This document shows positions 1 through 6,027 of a stretch of DNA of 19,096 nucleotides, in pieces; position 1 is the first letter of the stretch; each line of letters opens with the position of its first letter. The position numbers and the translations under genes are program-made. The DNA comes from Pseudomonadota bacterium (GTDB lineage: Bacteria > SAR324 > XYD2-FULL-50-16 > JAHJRI01). The notes beneath the pieces were generated by a model. It worked only from the letters and a program-made list of their open reading frames with translations, ran no database searches and was not told the DNA's origin. The DNA is taken from assembly GCA_022360105.1 (NCBI GenBank), contig JAKSDL010000407.1, positions 1 to 19,096 of the forward strand, written 5' to 3'.

Positions 1-602
1 AAACCAGCAACAAAGTAGCCAAGGTTATCAAAGTCATCGACGAAATCGCGTTTCAAACCAATCTACTGGCCCTAAACGCAGCCGTTGAAGCCGCTCGTGC
101 AGGAAAATACGGCAAGGGCTTTGCTGTGGTGGCGGAAGAAGTCAGAAACCTGGCAGGTCGCAGCGCGGAAGCAGCCAAGGATACAACGGAGTTGATCGAT
201 ACATCACTCAAAGAAGTCGAAGCTGGTGTTAGCAATACCCGATTGACTGCCGATGTCTTAAAGGAAATCAACGAAAACGTTACCAAGGTTAACGACCTGG
301 TGGCCGAAATATCTGCCGGGTCCGGAGGCCAGACCAACGGTATTGCCGAAATCAACACGGCACTTACGCAAATCAGTAACGTCGTTCAACATAACTCTTC
401 CATTTCGGAAGAAACAGCCTCTTCGGCCGATGAACTTTCCAAACAATCAGTCGAAATGAAACGATTGATGGAACAATTCAAAATCAGTGATGAGGCAGAA
501 CCGGTTATAAGCCCTGTTATTACTGACAGTGAGAACCACCTAAACAGACTGTCACTGGAAGCAAGCCATCCGGTGTCGGAACATTCGGTAAAATATCTTT
601 AA
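1..602 (+). CDS. Methyl-accepting chemotaxis protein, C-terminal signalling part (5' end outside window)
   Basis: Only the last 200 or so codons are inside the window; the reading frame enters at base 3. It encodes the cytoplasmic signalling half of a chemoreceptor, which controls the CheA kinase through CheW. The conserved hairpin tip is plain: [21 protein letters not shown], then [13 protein letters not shown]. After it comes a long heptad-rich helix containing an adaptation-type stretch rich in A, S, E and T (around bases 400-460). Family knowledge gives the role; the ligand-binding part is not visible, so the stimulus is unknown. The C-terminus ends in SVKYL and has no NWETF-type CheR/CheB tether pentapeptide. 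The stop TAA is at 600-602. No T-tract terminator follows; a 6-bp stem (612-617 with 629-634) lies just downstream. Identification is very secure. Confidence 0.97.
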   Translation, partial: TSNKVAKVIKVIDEIAFQTNLLALNAAVEAARAGKYGKGFAVVAEEVRNLAGRSAEAAKDTTELIDTSLKEVEAGVSNTRLTADVLKEINENVTKVNDLVAEISAGSGGQTNGIAEINTALTQISNVVQHNSSISEETASSADELSKQSVEMKRLMEQFKISDEAEPVISPVITDSENHLNRLSLEASHPVSEHSVKYL

Positions 603-611
603 GCAAGCTGC

Positions 612-713
612 TCACCAGGCCTGCCGTTTGGTGATTGCCAATGTCATGAACAGAGTCACTTCCGGTTTGACCGGGGGATCGAGTCGAACCAAAAACGGGG
701 CCAGGTCTTTCAT
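612..713 (-). other. Possible 33-codon ORF inside a repeat-like stretch
   Basis: Reading the minus strand from ATG at 713 gives a 33-residue peptide starting MKDLAPFLVRLDPPVKP and ending KRQAW before TGA. It overlaps short GC palindromes (for example CCGGT/ACCGG at 662-666 and 670-674). Peptides of the LDPPVKPE type often come from dispersed palindromic repeats that are translated by chance, and I think that is the likelier explanation here. I see no convincing ribosome binding site. It is recorded because the area between the chemoreceptor and the pseudogene has no other explanation. I would not treat it as an expressed gene without comparative support. Confidence 0.25.
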
Positions 714-731
714 TTTGACGTTTGATCCGCC

Positions 732-756
732 GATGGGCAGGCTTCGCCGGCCCATC
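732..756 (+). repeat. GC-rich hairpin, 7-bp outer stem plus GGC-TTC-GCC inner stem
   Basis: GATGGGC (732-738) pairs with GCCCATC (750-756). Inside it, GGC (740-742) pairs with GCC (746-748) around TTC, with one A/G mismatch between the two stems. There is no T-run after it on either strand, so it is not a standard rho-independent terminator. It sits downstream of the chemoreceptor and of the minus-strand pseudogene and may be part of a dispersed palindromic repeat. Confidence 0.5.
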
Positions 757-790
757 CTGCGACTCTCTGGCTCTATTCAAATCCTTCAGT

Positions 791-1104
791 TTATTTACAA
801 CTCTCTTTAAACATTGAACATTCGTCCTGTTTGTCTTCTTGTTCTGCCTATTCCTGAATTTCTTTGAAATTTACTTTGTGGGATTTGGTTACAAGAATTG
901 CCTGTTCAAAGGCTTGTCTGTCTTTCCAATAATGGCTTGTCTGTCTTTCCAATAATAATGTGCAGCTAACCGATCCATCACACATTGAGTTGGTGTAAGC
1001 AGCTTTGGATATGCTTTGTCCGTCTTAATCTCCCGGAAGCTTTTGAGAGGTTTGTTACCCACTGCCTCAATTCCATCCTGCCTGAGTTGTGAGCAAACCA
1101 ACAT
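791..1104 (-). pseudogene. Remnant of a nucleotidyltransferase-like conserved hypothetical gene, frameshifted by a 23-bp duplication
   Basis: The minus frame from 1104 reads ...DGIEAVGNKPLKSF, then LLTPTQCVMDRLAAHYYWKDRQA. It then enters a second exact copy of 23 bases and shifts frame to a stop at 889. If one copy (911-933 or 934-956) is removed on paper, the frame continues as FEQAILVTKSHKVNFKEIQE, a TAG at 848-850, AEQEDKQDECSMF, and a TAA at 791-793. From memory, the combined pattern (CVxDRLAAxYHWxDRQxxEQAxLVA, then a helix with a conserved Trp) matches the C-terminal end of conserved hypothetical proteins of the AbiEii/DUF6036-like nucleotidyltransferase type. The TAG sits where the family has Trp, so a TGG-to-TAG nonsense change is likely. 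The N-terminal half is missing; homology ends at the palindrome at 1107-1127. The family name is less certain than the fact that the gene is broken. Confidence 0.62.
911..956. repeat. Exact 23-bp tandem duplication (two copies)
   Basis: Bases 911-933 and 934-956 are identical and adjacent. Each starts GGCTTGTCTG and ends CCAATAAT. Because 23 is not a multiple of three, the duplication shifts the frame of the minus-strand remnant that contains it. Exact identity suggests it is recent or an assembly artefact. Confidence 0.95.
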
Positions 1105-1106
1105 GG

Positions 1107-1127
1107 ACCCCGGATCAAGTCCCGGGT
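1107..1127. repeat. Short palindromic repeat, REP-like
   Basis: ACCCCGGA (1107-1114) pairs with TCCCGGGT (1120-1127) around a TCAAG loop, with one mismatch. CCGGATCAAGTCCxGGG cores of this kind occur as dispersed repeats in many proteobacterial genomes (general knowledge, not checked here). It lies exactly at the point where the pseudogene at 791-1104 loses recognisable coding sequence, so it may mark an insertion or rearrangement junction. Confidence 0.5.
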
Positions 1128-1202
1128 GACAAGTGTGACACAGTCTGTTCGTCGGCCCATCTTACGGCAATGTCATTTAGTTAAAGAAAGTTGGCCGGTT
1201 GA

Positions 1203-1553
1203 GTATCATATTCGAATTTGACACTCGCTGGATTTCAATCCAACCTCGAACAATACTGGCTTCAAAATAAAAAGGTCAGTTTTACCCAAGAAAAAAATGA
1301 TAAAAAGTACCCTTCAGGGGGTCTTCTGATTACATTTGATGATGCAGGTATTGACTACAACAATTATAATCTGCACTTATCGTTGAAATTTATAGATTTA
1401 AAGACCAAGGAAGTTCTGCATACGGTTTCCAAAAAAGCATACTATGGAAACCAATGGGAATTCAAAGGGTATCTTTCCTATGCTTTGGATAAGGTTTCCC
1501 AGCAGATTATCCGGATAATCTTAAAAAAGAAGAAGTCTAATTTATTGAAATAA
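1203..1553 (+). pseudogene. Hypothetical protein gene, probably missing its 5' end
   Basis: The frame is open from just after a TGA at 1200-1202 to TAA at 1551-1553, about 116 codons. There is no ATG near its beginning and no Shine-Dalgarno; the first possible start is a TTG at 1218. The product is soluble-looking, with alternating polar and hydrophobic beta-strand-like segments (for example GGLLITFDDAG and NLHLSLKFIDLKTKEVLHTV), and it ends in a Lys-rich tail. The FIDLKTKEVL type of strand recalls small lipoprotein or periplasmic domains, but I do not recognise the family. Since coding-like sequence begins abruptly next to the repeat-bearing 1100-1200 region, I infer that a signal peptide and N-terminus were lost. 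A real short gene using TTG at 1218 is the alternative. Confidence 0.45.
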
Positions 1554-1591
1554 AAAAGCTCAACCCGGTTAGGAAACTGTTAAGGAGTAAC

Positions 1592-1864
1592 ATGGGCGAC
1601 GAAACATCATATTTTTACACTCTTAAGGGATCTGACAAGCGTTACCAGTTTGAAACAACAGCAGAGAATGCCGATCTCATCTGGCTGGCCGAAGAGGCTG
1701 CCGAAGATTTCTGGCACAACCAGGAAGGTAAGGAGCATCAGCCGGCTCTCTGGCCGCTGCAATTTGAAATATTTGATTCAGCTGGAACATCCGTGGGAGA
1801 ATGCATGATAGACCTGGAACCGTCATTTATTGCGGAAACCCTTGAGGAGTTTAGTGAAGATTAA
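1592..1864 (+). CDS. Small acidic conserved-looking hypothetical protein (90 aa)
   Basis: ATG at 1592 is preceded by an excellent Shine-Dalgarno, AAGGAG at 1582-1587, so the start is secure. The 90-residue product is strongly acidic, rich in Glu and Asp, with several Trp residues (WLAEEAAEDFW, ALWPLQF). It has no signal peptide or membrane segment and is expected to be cytoplasmic. I do not recognise a named domain. It ends 56 bases before the cytosine deaminase gene on the same strand and could be co-transcribed with it, but no functional link is visible. The good ribosome binding site and protein-like composition make a real gene likely. Confidence 0.75.
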   Translation: MGDETSYFYTLKGSDKRYQFETTAENADLIWLAEEAAEDFWHNQEGKEHQPALWPLQFEIFDSAGTSVGECMIDLEPSFIAETLEEFSED

Positions 1865-1920
1865 AATAGCGAATTGCATATTCAAAGATTCACACGACAT
1901 GTTCTGAAAGTTTATTATAG

Positions 1921-2367
1921 ATGTTTGATATGGATAAATATTTGGAAGCGGCTATAGAAGAAGCCAGAAAAGGTCTTGCGGCGGGAGGAATTCCGATAGG
2001 TTCGGTACTGGTTATCGACGGGAAAATAGTAGGCAGGGGCCACAACCAGCGCGTGCAAAAGGGCAGTGCCATTCTGCATGCCGAGATGGATTGTCTGGAA
2101 AATGCGGGAAGATTGAAAGCTTCGGACTATAAACGGGCTGTTTTGTATTCTACCCTGTCACCTTGCGATATGTGCAGCGGCACTGTACTGTTATACGGCA
2201 TTCCCAAGGTTGTGATAGGCGAGAATCGCACCTTCCGGGGACCGGAAGAATACCTGAATTCGCGAGGCATTGAGTTGGAAATTGTTGACAGCCGGGAATG
2301 TCGGCAGCTGATGGAGGAGTTTATCAAAAACAAGCCGGAACTCTGGAATGAAGATATTGGGGTTTAG
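1921..2367 (+). CDS. Cytosine deaminase, yeast FCY1-like (CDA-fold zinc enzyme)
   Basis: The 148-residue protein belongs to the cytidine deaminase-like zinc hydrolases and most resembles yeast cytosine deaminase Fcy1, which converts cytosine to uracil in pyrimidine salvage. Zinc and catalytic residues are His53, Glu55 (HAE), Cys82 and Cys85 (PCxxC). FCY1-type landmarks are also present: GGIPIGSVL (22-30), GRGHNxRxQKGSA with Asn42, TLSPCDMC, YGIP, and the closing WxEDIG with Asp145, which lines the yeast active site. Length is close to the yeast enzyme (about 158). ATG at 1921 is assumed; Met4 (1930) is an alternative, and neither has a strong Shine-Dalgarno. The stop TAG at 2365-2367 lies inside the 7-bp tandem repeat. 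Many bacteria instead use the unrelated amidohydrolase CodA. A guanine or other nucleobase deaminase activity is possible but less likely. Confidence 0.85.
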   Translation: MFDMDKYLEAAIEEARKGLAAGGIPIGSVLVIDGKIVGRGHNQRVQKGSAILHAEMDCLENAGRLKASDYKRAVLYSTLSPCDMCSGTVLLYGIPKVVIGENRTFRGPEEYLNSRGIELEIVDSRECRQLMEEFIKNKPELWNEDIGV

Positions 2368-2410
2368 GTGTTAGGTGTTAGGTGTTAGGTGTTAGGTGTT
2401 AGGTGTTAGG
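2364..2410. repeat. 7-bp tandem repeat TTAGGTG, 6 full copies plus 5 bases
   Basis: Six exact TTAGGTG units run from 2364 to 2405, followed by TTAGG to 2410. The array starts within the last sense codon and includes the stop codon of the deaminase gene. It fills most of the 69-base gap to the convergent sirtuin gene. It has no dyad symmetry, so it is not a hairpin terminator. Heptameric arrays like this can change copy number by slippage. Confidence 0.97.
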
Positions 2411-2436
2411 CAAAATAGGCTTTGACAGAACGGTTT

Positions 2437-3288
2437 TCAACTCAATTCTTTGATCGCTTTCACAATGCGAGGCAGGATTTCGCCTGTTTTTCCCTGGATC
2501 AAGTAATCCGAAATACCTTCTTTTGTCAGTGGGGTTGGGTCTGCATTGATTTCTATGATTTTCGCGGGAGTATGAATACTCAACCCAAAGGACAGAAAGG
2601 TATCCAGTGTGGATCGTTTTTTTCTGGAGGCAATAAGTGGCAGTTCTGCAAATGGGAACACCACGGCTGAGGTGCCGCAAACCAGCATTAGATCACATTT
2701 GGTAGCTTCTTCATGACTTTCCGAAGAGACATCCCCAGGAATCGGCTCTCCAAAATAAACCACATCCGGCTTTAAAGGATCACCGCAGGATTTGCAGCGT
2801 GGCGGCAATTGTTCCTTATCCTTCAATTGATCCAGCTTGAACTTTCCAAGCGGATAACGCTTGCCACAGCCGAGACATCGCAATTTGAAGATATTGCCAT
2901 GGTAATCAATAACCTTTTTTGATCCGGCTTTTTGATGAAGGTTATCGATATTTTGAGTCATTATCCTTTTTAAGCGCTTTTTTTTCTCCAGCTCCACCAG
3001 CGCCAGATGGCCCGGATTCGGTTCGGCGTCCCCCCATTCCTCTATAATCTTTACCGGCTCAGCCAACAGGTCGATCCAAAACTGTTTGGGATCACGCTGG
3101 AAGTCCTTGAACGCTTCGTATGCTTTCAATTCAAGTTCAGGATTTTTAGTCCATAATCCATCCGGGCCCCTGAAATCCGGAATTCCCGACTCTGTTGAAA
3201 AGCCGGCACCTGTCAGGGCAACGGTATGGCTGGAATGTTTGATATCGGTCGCAGCTTTTCGAATCAGATCTTCTAATTTGGATGTCAT
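2437..3288 (-). CDS. Sir2-family NAD-dependent protein deacylase (sirtuin)
   Basis: The 283-residue protein uses NAD+ to remove acyl groups from protein lysines. Motifs in order: GAGFS (27-31) and GIPDFRG (35-41) of the NAD site; TQNID (111-115) with LH after it; catalytic His130 in YHGN; a zinc site at Cys138, Cys141, Cys165 and Cys168; PDVVYFGEPIP; GTSAVVFPFAELP (205-217); and IIEINADPTPLT. The Tyr-x-x-Arg pair typical of desuccinylase-type sirtuins is not seen in the expected helix (WIDLLAEP instead). I therefore infer a deacetylase-like preference. About 17-20 extra residues (around 221-241, SRKKRSTLDTF...) separate the two halves of the C-terminal Rossmann core compared with usual bacterial sirtuins. 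ATG at 3288 has only a weak ribosome binding site. It is convergent with the deaminase gene and divergent from the SDR gene. Confidence 0.93.
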   Translation of the reverse strand: MTSKLEDLIRKAATDIKHSSHTVALTGAGFSTESGIPDFRGPDGLWTKNPELELKAYEAFKDFQRDPKQFWIDLLAEPVKIIEEWGDAEPNPGHLALVELEKKKRLKRIMTQNIDNLHQKAGSKKVIDYHGNIFKLRCLGCGKRYPLGKFKLDQLKDKEQLPPRCKSCGDPLKPDVVYFGEPIPGDVSSESHEEATKCDLMLVCGTSAVVFPFAELPLIASRKKRSTLDTFLSFGLSIHTPAKIIEINADPTPLTKEGISDYLIQGKTGEILPRIVKAIKELS

Positions 3289-3428
3289 GGTCTACTCACA
3301 TTTGCTTTTAAAAACAACTCCAAAAGATGTAAAATGGTCATCAACCATAAACTAAAATAATTCCATTGGCAATCTTTGGCAATTTGCAGGATGCGGAAAG
3401 TCATGATTCAAAATTGACACTTGACTCC

Positions 3429-3457
3429 TTGACACTAGCAAATCGAGTTTCTATGAT
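3429..3457 (+). promoter_or_regulatory. Strong sigma70-type promoter for the SDR gene
   Basis: TTGACA at 3429-3434 is a perfect -35 box, followed by a 17-base spacer and TATGAT at 3452-3457 as a -10 box (one mismatch). Transcription would start near 3464, giving an untranslated leader of about 115 bases before the ATG at 3578. A second TTGACA lies just upstream at 3414-3419. The match is visible in the sequence; activity is inferred. Confidence 0.65.
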
Positions 3458-3492
3458 CGCACGTCCGGTAACAGCAAATGTTAGCAAAATAA

Positions 3493-3513
3493 AAAACGGC
3501 ATGTTACCGTTTT
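3493..3513 (+). promoter_or_regulatory. Hairpin with A/T tails in the SDR leader (possible attenuator)
   Basis: AAAACGG (3493-3499) pairs with CCGTTTT (3507-3513) around a 7-base loop, CATGTTA. It lies between the predicted promoter and the SDR start codon. The A-run before it and the T-rich right arm give it the look of a weak bidirectional terminator. It could partly stop transcripts from the promoter at 3429 or simply be a leader structure. Confidence 0.4.
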
Positions 3514-3577
3514 ATAAGCGTATTCATTATTCAGAAACCATTTCCCTGAGGGGTGGTGATTAGACAAGGGAATACAC

Positions 3578-4624
3578 ATGAAACTGAAACAGGGACAAAA
3601 AGCCATCGTAACCGGGGCTTCAACAGGTTTGGGAGTTCACATTGCGGAGGCACTGGCGAAAAGAGGCATCCACCTTTCCCTGGCGGCCAGAAATGAAACC
3701 AACCTGGAAAAGGTAAAAGCTTATCTCCTTGCAAAATACGAGATTAAAGTCATTACGATTCCCACCGACATCAGCAAACAGCATGAATTGGAAACCCTGG
3801 TATTGGAAACCGTAACCCAATTCGGAGCCATTGATATCCTTGTCAACAATGCAGGAGTGGAAAACACGCTTTGGTTTGGGGACACCACTCGTACCGAGAT
3901 CAACTCAGCCATCGATATCAATTTAAAAGGAACCCTCAACCTTTCCCACCTGGTTCTGAAGCATATGATCAAACAAAACAATGGACATATTGTTAATATC
4001 AGCTCCGGAACGGGATATTTGCCTATGGCGTACAACGAGGTCTACGCCACAACCAAGGCCGGCATCATAGGATTTACCAAGGCGTTGCGTCAATCGCTGC
4101 AAGACCAGGGGGCAAATGTATCAGCCTCGGTAGTAGCACCCGGATTTATGGACGGCTCCGGCATGTATGAAAACATGAAGGAGCAGTACAAGGTAGTCGC
4201 TCCGAAAATACTTGGCACCAGCGAGATGAAAACCCTGACCAGGGCTTTTGTTGTTGCCATTGAAAAAGACAAGCCGGATGTGATTGTCAGCGCAGGATTT
4301 CCCAGGTTAATTGTGGCCCTTTCGATTTTCAACCAGCGAACCTTTGAAAAGATTACCAAAATCTTCAAAGTATCGGGATTTTTCAGGGCTATTGCGGAGA
4401 GCAACTGGGCAAAAACCAAGGCAGACAGAAAACGAAGAGGGGTTAAAGGTAATATCAGAAATCTCACCCGACTCCTGTGGGCCAACAAAGTGAGTCGTCG
4501 AACACCCCGGACCCAGGAAAAGTACGAAGAAGTAAAACCAAATGTTCAAACCCTGGCTCAGCTTCTTTGGGAAATTGATCTCGAAGAGCAGAAAGCGCAA
4601 AAGGAGGAAAGTGGGGTTCCTTGA
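3578..4624 (+). CDS. Short-chain dehydrogenase/reductase with long C-terminal extension
   Basis: The 348-residue protein is an NAD(P)-dependent oxidoreductase. The classical SDR core shows TGASTGLG (12-19), an acidic D64 after the third strand, NNAG (90-93), Asn115, Ser142/143 and the Tyr156-x-x-x-Lys160 catalytic pair. Arg38 in SLAARN suggests NADP(H). The core normally ends at about 250 residues. Here another 75-95 follow, rich in Lys and Arg, with a repeated motif: NIRNLTRLLW at 292-301 and NVQTLAQLLW at 322-331. The hydrophobic, basic segment around 240-275 could be an amphipathic membrane or partner contact (inference). The start ATG has an AAGGGA Shine-Dalgarno about 10 bases upstream. 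The gene has its own promoter and leader hairpin and ends facing the aminotransferase gene. Substrate is unknown. Confidence 0.9.
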   Translation: MKLKQGQKAIVTGASTGLGVHIAEALAKRGIHLSLAARNETNLEKVKAYLLAKYEIKVITIPTDISKQHELETLVLETVTQFGAIDILVNNAGVENTLWFGDTTRTEINSAIDINLKGTLNLSHLVLKHMIKQNNGHIVNISSGTGYLPMAYNEVYATTKAGIIGFTKALRQSLQDQGANVSASVVAPGFMDGSGMYENMKEQYKVVAPKILGTSEMKTLTRAFVVAIEKDKPDVIVSAGFPRLIVALSIFNQRTFEKITKIFKVSGFFRAIAESNWAKTKADRKRRGVKGNIRNLTRLLWANKVSRRTPRTQEKYEEVKPNVQTLAQLLWEIDLEEQKAQKEESGVP

Positions 4625-4669
4625 GACCGAAAGCAACTGCCGATTAGTGAATTGTGCGATATTTGGTCT
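4624..4669 (+). terminator. Imperfect hairpin spanning the gap between convergent genes
   Basis: AGACCGAA (4624-4631) pairs with TTTGGTCT (4662-4669), eight pairs including one G-U in the plus-strand RNA, with a 30-base loop. It exactly fills the space between the SDR stop and the aminotransferase stop. There is no good T-tract, so termination is only a possibility. Confidence 0.3.
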
Positions 4670-5853
4670 TATAGAAGAGTTTCAAACACTCTGCTTAGGC
4701 GATATATCGATTCAGTAATCAGCTCTTCGGAAGCATTGGTAAAATTTAACCTCATGGTATTCTTCCCTGTTCCTTCATCCGTAAAAAAAGCATAACCGGG
4801 AACAAAGGCTGTTTTGACTTTTACCGCTTCCCAGTATGCCTGTTCGGCATCGAATCCTTCCGGTCCTGCTGCCCAGACAAACATTCCACCTTCCGGTCTC
4901 GACCAGCTGAAAGAGTTGGGAAAGTGCTTTTCCATGGCCGCCAGCATTGCTTGCAGTCGCGGGTGATACAGGGAAATAATTTTTGGCAGCTGCTGATGAA
5001 TGTAGCCTCCGGCAATATATTTGGCGGCCATAGCCTGCCCAAATGTATTGGTATGCAGATCTGCACCATGCTTGGTCTTTACCAACCATTCTCTGATCAA
5101 CCCCGGTGCTACGCAGAATCCTATCCGAATACCCGGTGCCAGGACCTTGGACAGGGTTGAGATATAAACCACGTTTTCAGGAGCGAATGTCCAAATCGGC
5201 GGTACGGCTTCTCCCTTGAAACGCAAAGCGCTGTATGGATCATCTTCGATCAGGAGAGCATCGTACTTTTTAATCAATTCTGCAATGTGCCTGCGTCTTT
5301 CCAAGGGAATGGTTCTTCCCGTTGGATTTTGGAAGGTCGGAACCAGGTAGATAAACTTGATGAAATGAGTGGTGAGTGCCTCTTCTAATGATTCCGGAAG
5401 CAATCCGTCTTCATCGGTTTCCAAGGTGACATAGTTAGGCTCATAGGGATTGAATGCCGAAATGGCGCCCAGGTAGGTCGGTGCCTCAACAGCCACATTT
5501 TCTCCCTTGGAAATCAAAATCTTGCCAATCGCATCCAGCACGCCTTGAGATCCGCTCATGACGGTAATTTCATCTGCGGAAACGGCGACACCCTTTGTCT
5601 TCAAGTGATCCACCAACGCTTCACGAAGCGGGGTGAATCCTTCTGCGATATCGTATTGCAGGGCACCGCTTCCGTAGGTATCAAGGACATTTTGCGTCAA
5701 CTCTCCCAGAATATCCATGGGAAAGCTTTCAGGTGCAGGAATTCCGCCCGCCAACGAGACCATCTCCGGCTTGGAGGTGGCCTTCAGTATCTCACGAATT
5801 GCACTGGCTTTCATGTTCCCGGTTCTTTGGGCCAGCAATTGAGAATAATCCAT
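4669..5853 (-). CDS. PLP-dependent aminotransferase, class I/II (2-aminoadipate/aromatic-type)
   Basis: This 394-residue fold-type I aminotransferase moves amino groups between amino acids and 2-oxo acids. It shows SLAGGIPAPESFP near the N-terminus (typical of the LysN/MocR-like subgroup), a phosphate loop around 100-103 (SGSQ), QNPTG with Asn176, EDDPY (203-207), the PLP Schiff-base Lys236 in STLSK, and Arg368 in MRLNF for the substrate carboxylate. The subgroup includes 2-aminoadipate, kynurenine and branched or aromatic amino acid aminotransferases, so the exact substrate is open. The frame extends upstream to a TTG at 5895. I chose ATG at 5853 because AGGAAA (5857-5862) sits just before it and the family starts at this point. 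A palindrome and a -35-like box lie upstream. It follows the mrp operon on the same strand, but the 174-base gap argues for its own promoter. Confidence 0.92.
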   Translation of the reverse strand: MDYSQLLAQRTGNMKASAIREILKATSKPEMVSLAGGIPAPESFPMDILGELTQNVLDTYGSGALQYDIAEGFTPLREALVDHLKTKGVAVSADEITVMSGSQGVLDAIGKILISKGENVAVEAPTYLGAISAFNPYEPNYVTLETDEDGLLPESLEEALTTHFIKFIYLVPTFQNPTGRTIPLERRRHIAELIKKYDALLIEDDPYSALRFKGEAVPPIWTFAPENVVYISTLSKVLAPGIRIGFCVAPGLIREWLVKTKHGADLHTNTFGQAMAAKYIAGGYIHQQLPKIISLYHPRLQAMLAAMEKHFPNSFSWSRPEGGMFVWAAGPEGFDAEQAYWEAVKVKTAFVPGYAFFTDEGTGKNTMRLNFTNASEELITESIYRLSRVFETLL

Positions 5854-5856
5854 GGG

Positions 5857-5862
5857 TTTCCT
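5857..5862 (-). promoter_or_regulatory. Shine-Dalgarno deciding the aminotransferase start
   Basis: On the minus strand AGGAAA lies three bases before the ATG at 5853. The longer frame begins at a TTG with no such site, so translation most likely begins at 5853. Confidence 0.65.
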
Positions 5863-5933
5863 GTATGTTAAAGATTGATCGCAATGATTTTTCAAAACGC
5901 TTCTTTTAGGATATGCTCCAAAAAATCAATTCA

Positions 5934-5963
5934 TGTCAATCATTTAATTGTCACTATGACAAT
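5934..5963 (-). promoter_or_regulatory. Operator-like palindrome and -35 box upstream of the aminotransferase
   Basis: ATTGTCA-CTA-TGACAAT at 5947-5963 is a perfect 7+7 inverted repeat with a 3-base centre. On the minus strand it lies directly upstream of TTGACA (5939-5934), a perfect -35 box; a convincing -10 box is lacking (best is around CATATC, 18 bases on). The half-site recurs near 5934-5940. This is a plausible binding site for a dimeric regulator of the aminotransferase. GntR/MocR-type regulators bind TGAC-containing palindromes in other bacteria, but the regulator is not in this window. Confidence 0.5.
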
Positions 5964-6027
5964 ATTTTCCCTTGGATCTATTCATGATTGGCAATTTTAG
6001 AGAGCGGCTGACAACATTGTACCCGGA

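Noticed and set aside
520..780. 86-codon minus-strand open frame over the chemoreceptor end
   Set aside because: It overlaps the real chemoreceptor 3' end, and its composition (Pro, Arg, Gly, Ser) fits antisense translation.
791..1104. Active toxin-antitoxin or abortive-infection module
   Set aside because: The only related gene is truncated, frameshifted and carries a nonsense codon, and no partner antitoxin is visible.
2364..2410. Heptamer array as a CRISPR or terminator
   Set aside because: There are no spacers between the units and no dyad symmetry; it is a simple tandem repeat.
3366..3563. Small plus-strand open frame upstream of the SDR gene
   Set aside because: It overlaps the predicted promoter and leader hairpin, starts without a Shine-Dalgarno and has no protein-like conservation that I can see.
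5854..5895. Longer aminotransferase beginning at TTG 5895
   Set aside because: The ATG at 5853 has a good AGGAAA site and matches where family members start; the extra 14 residues look like untranslated leader.
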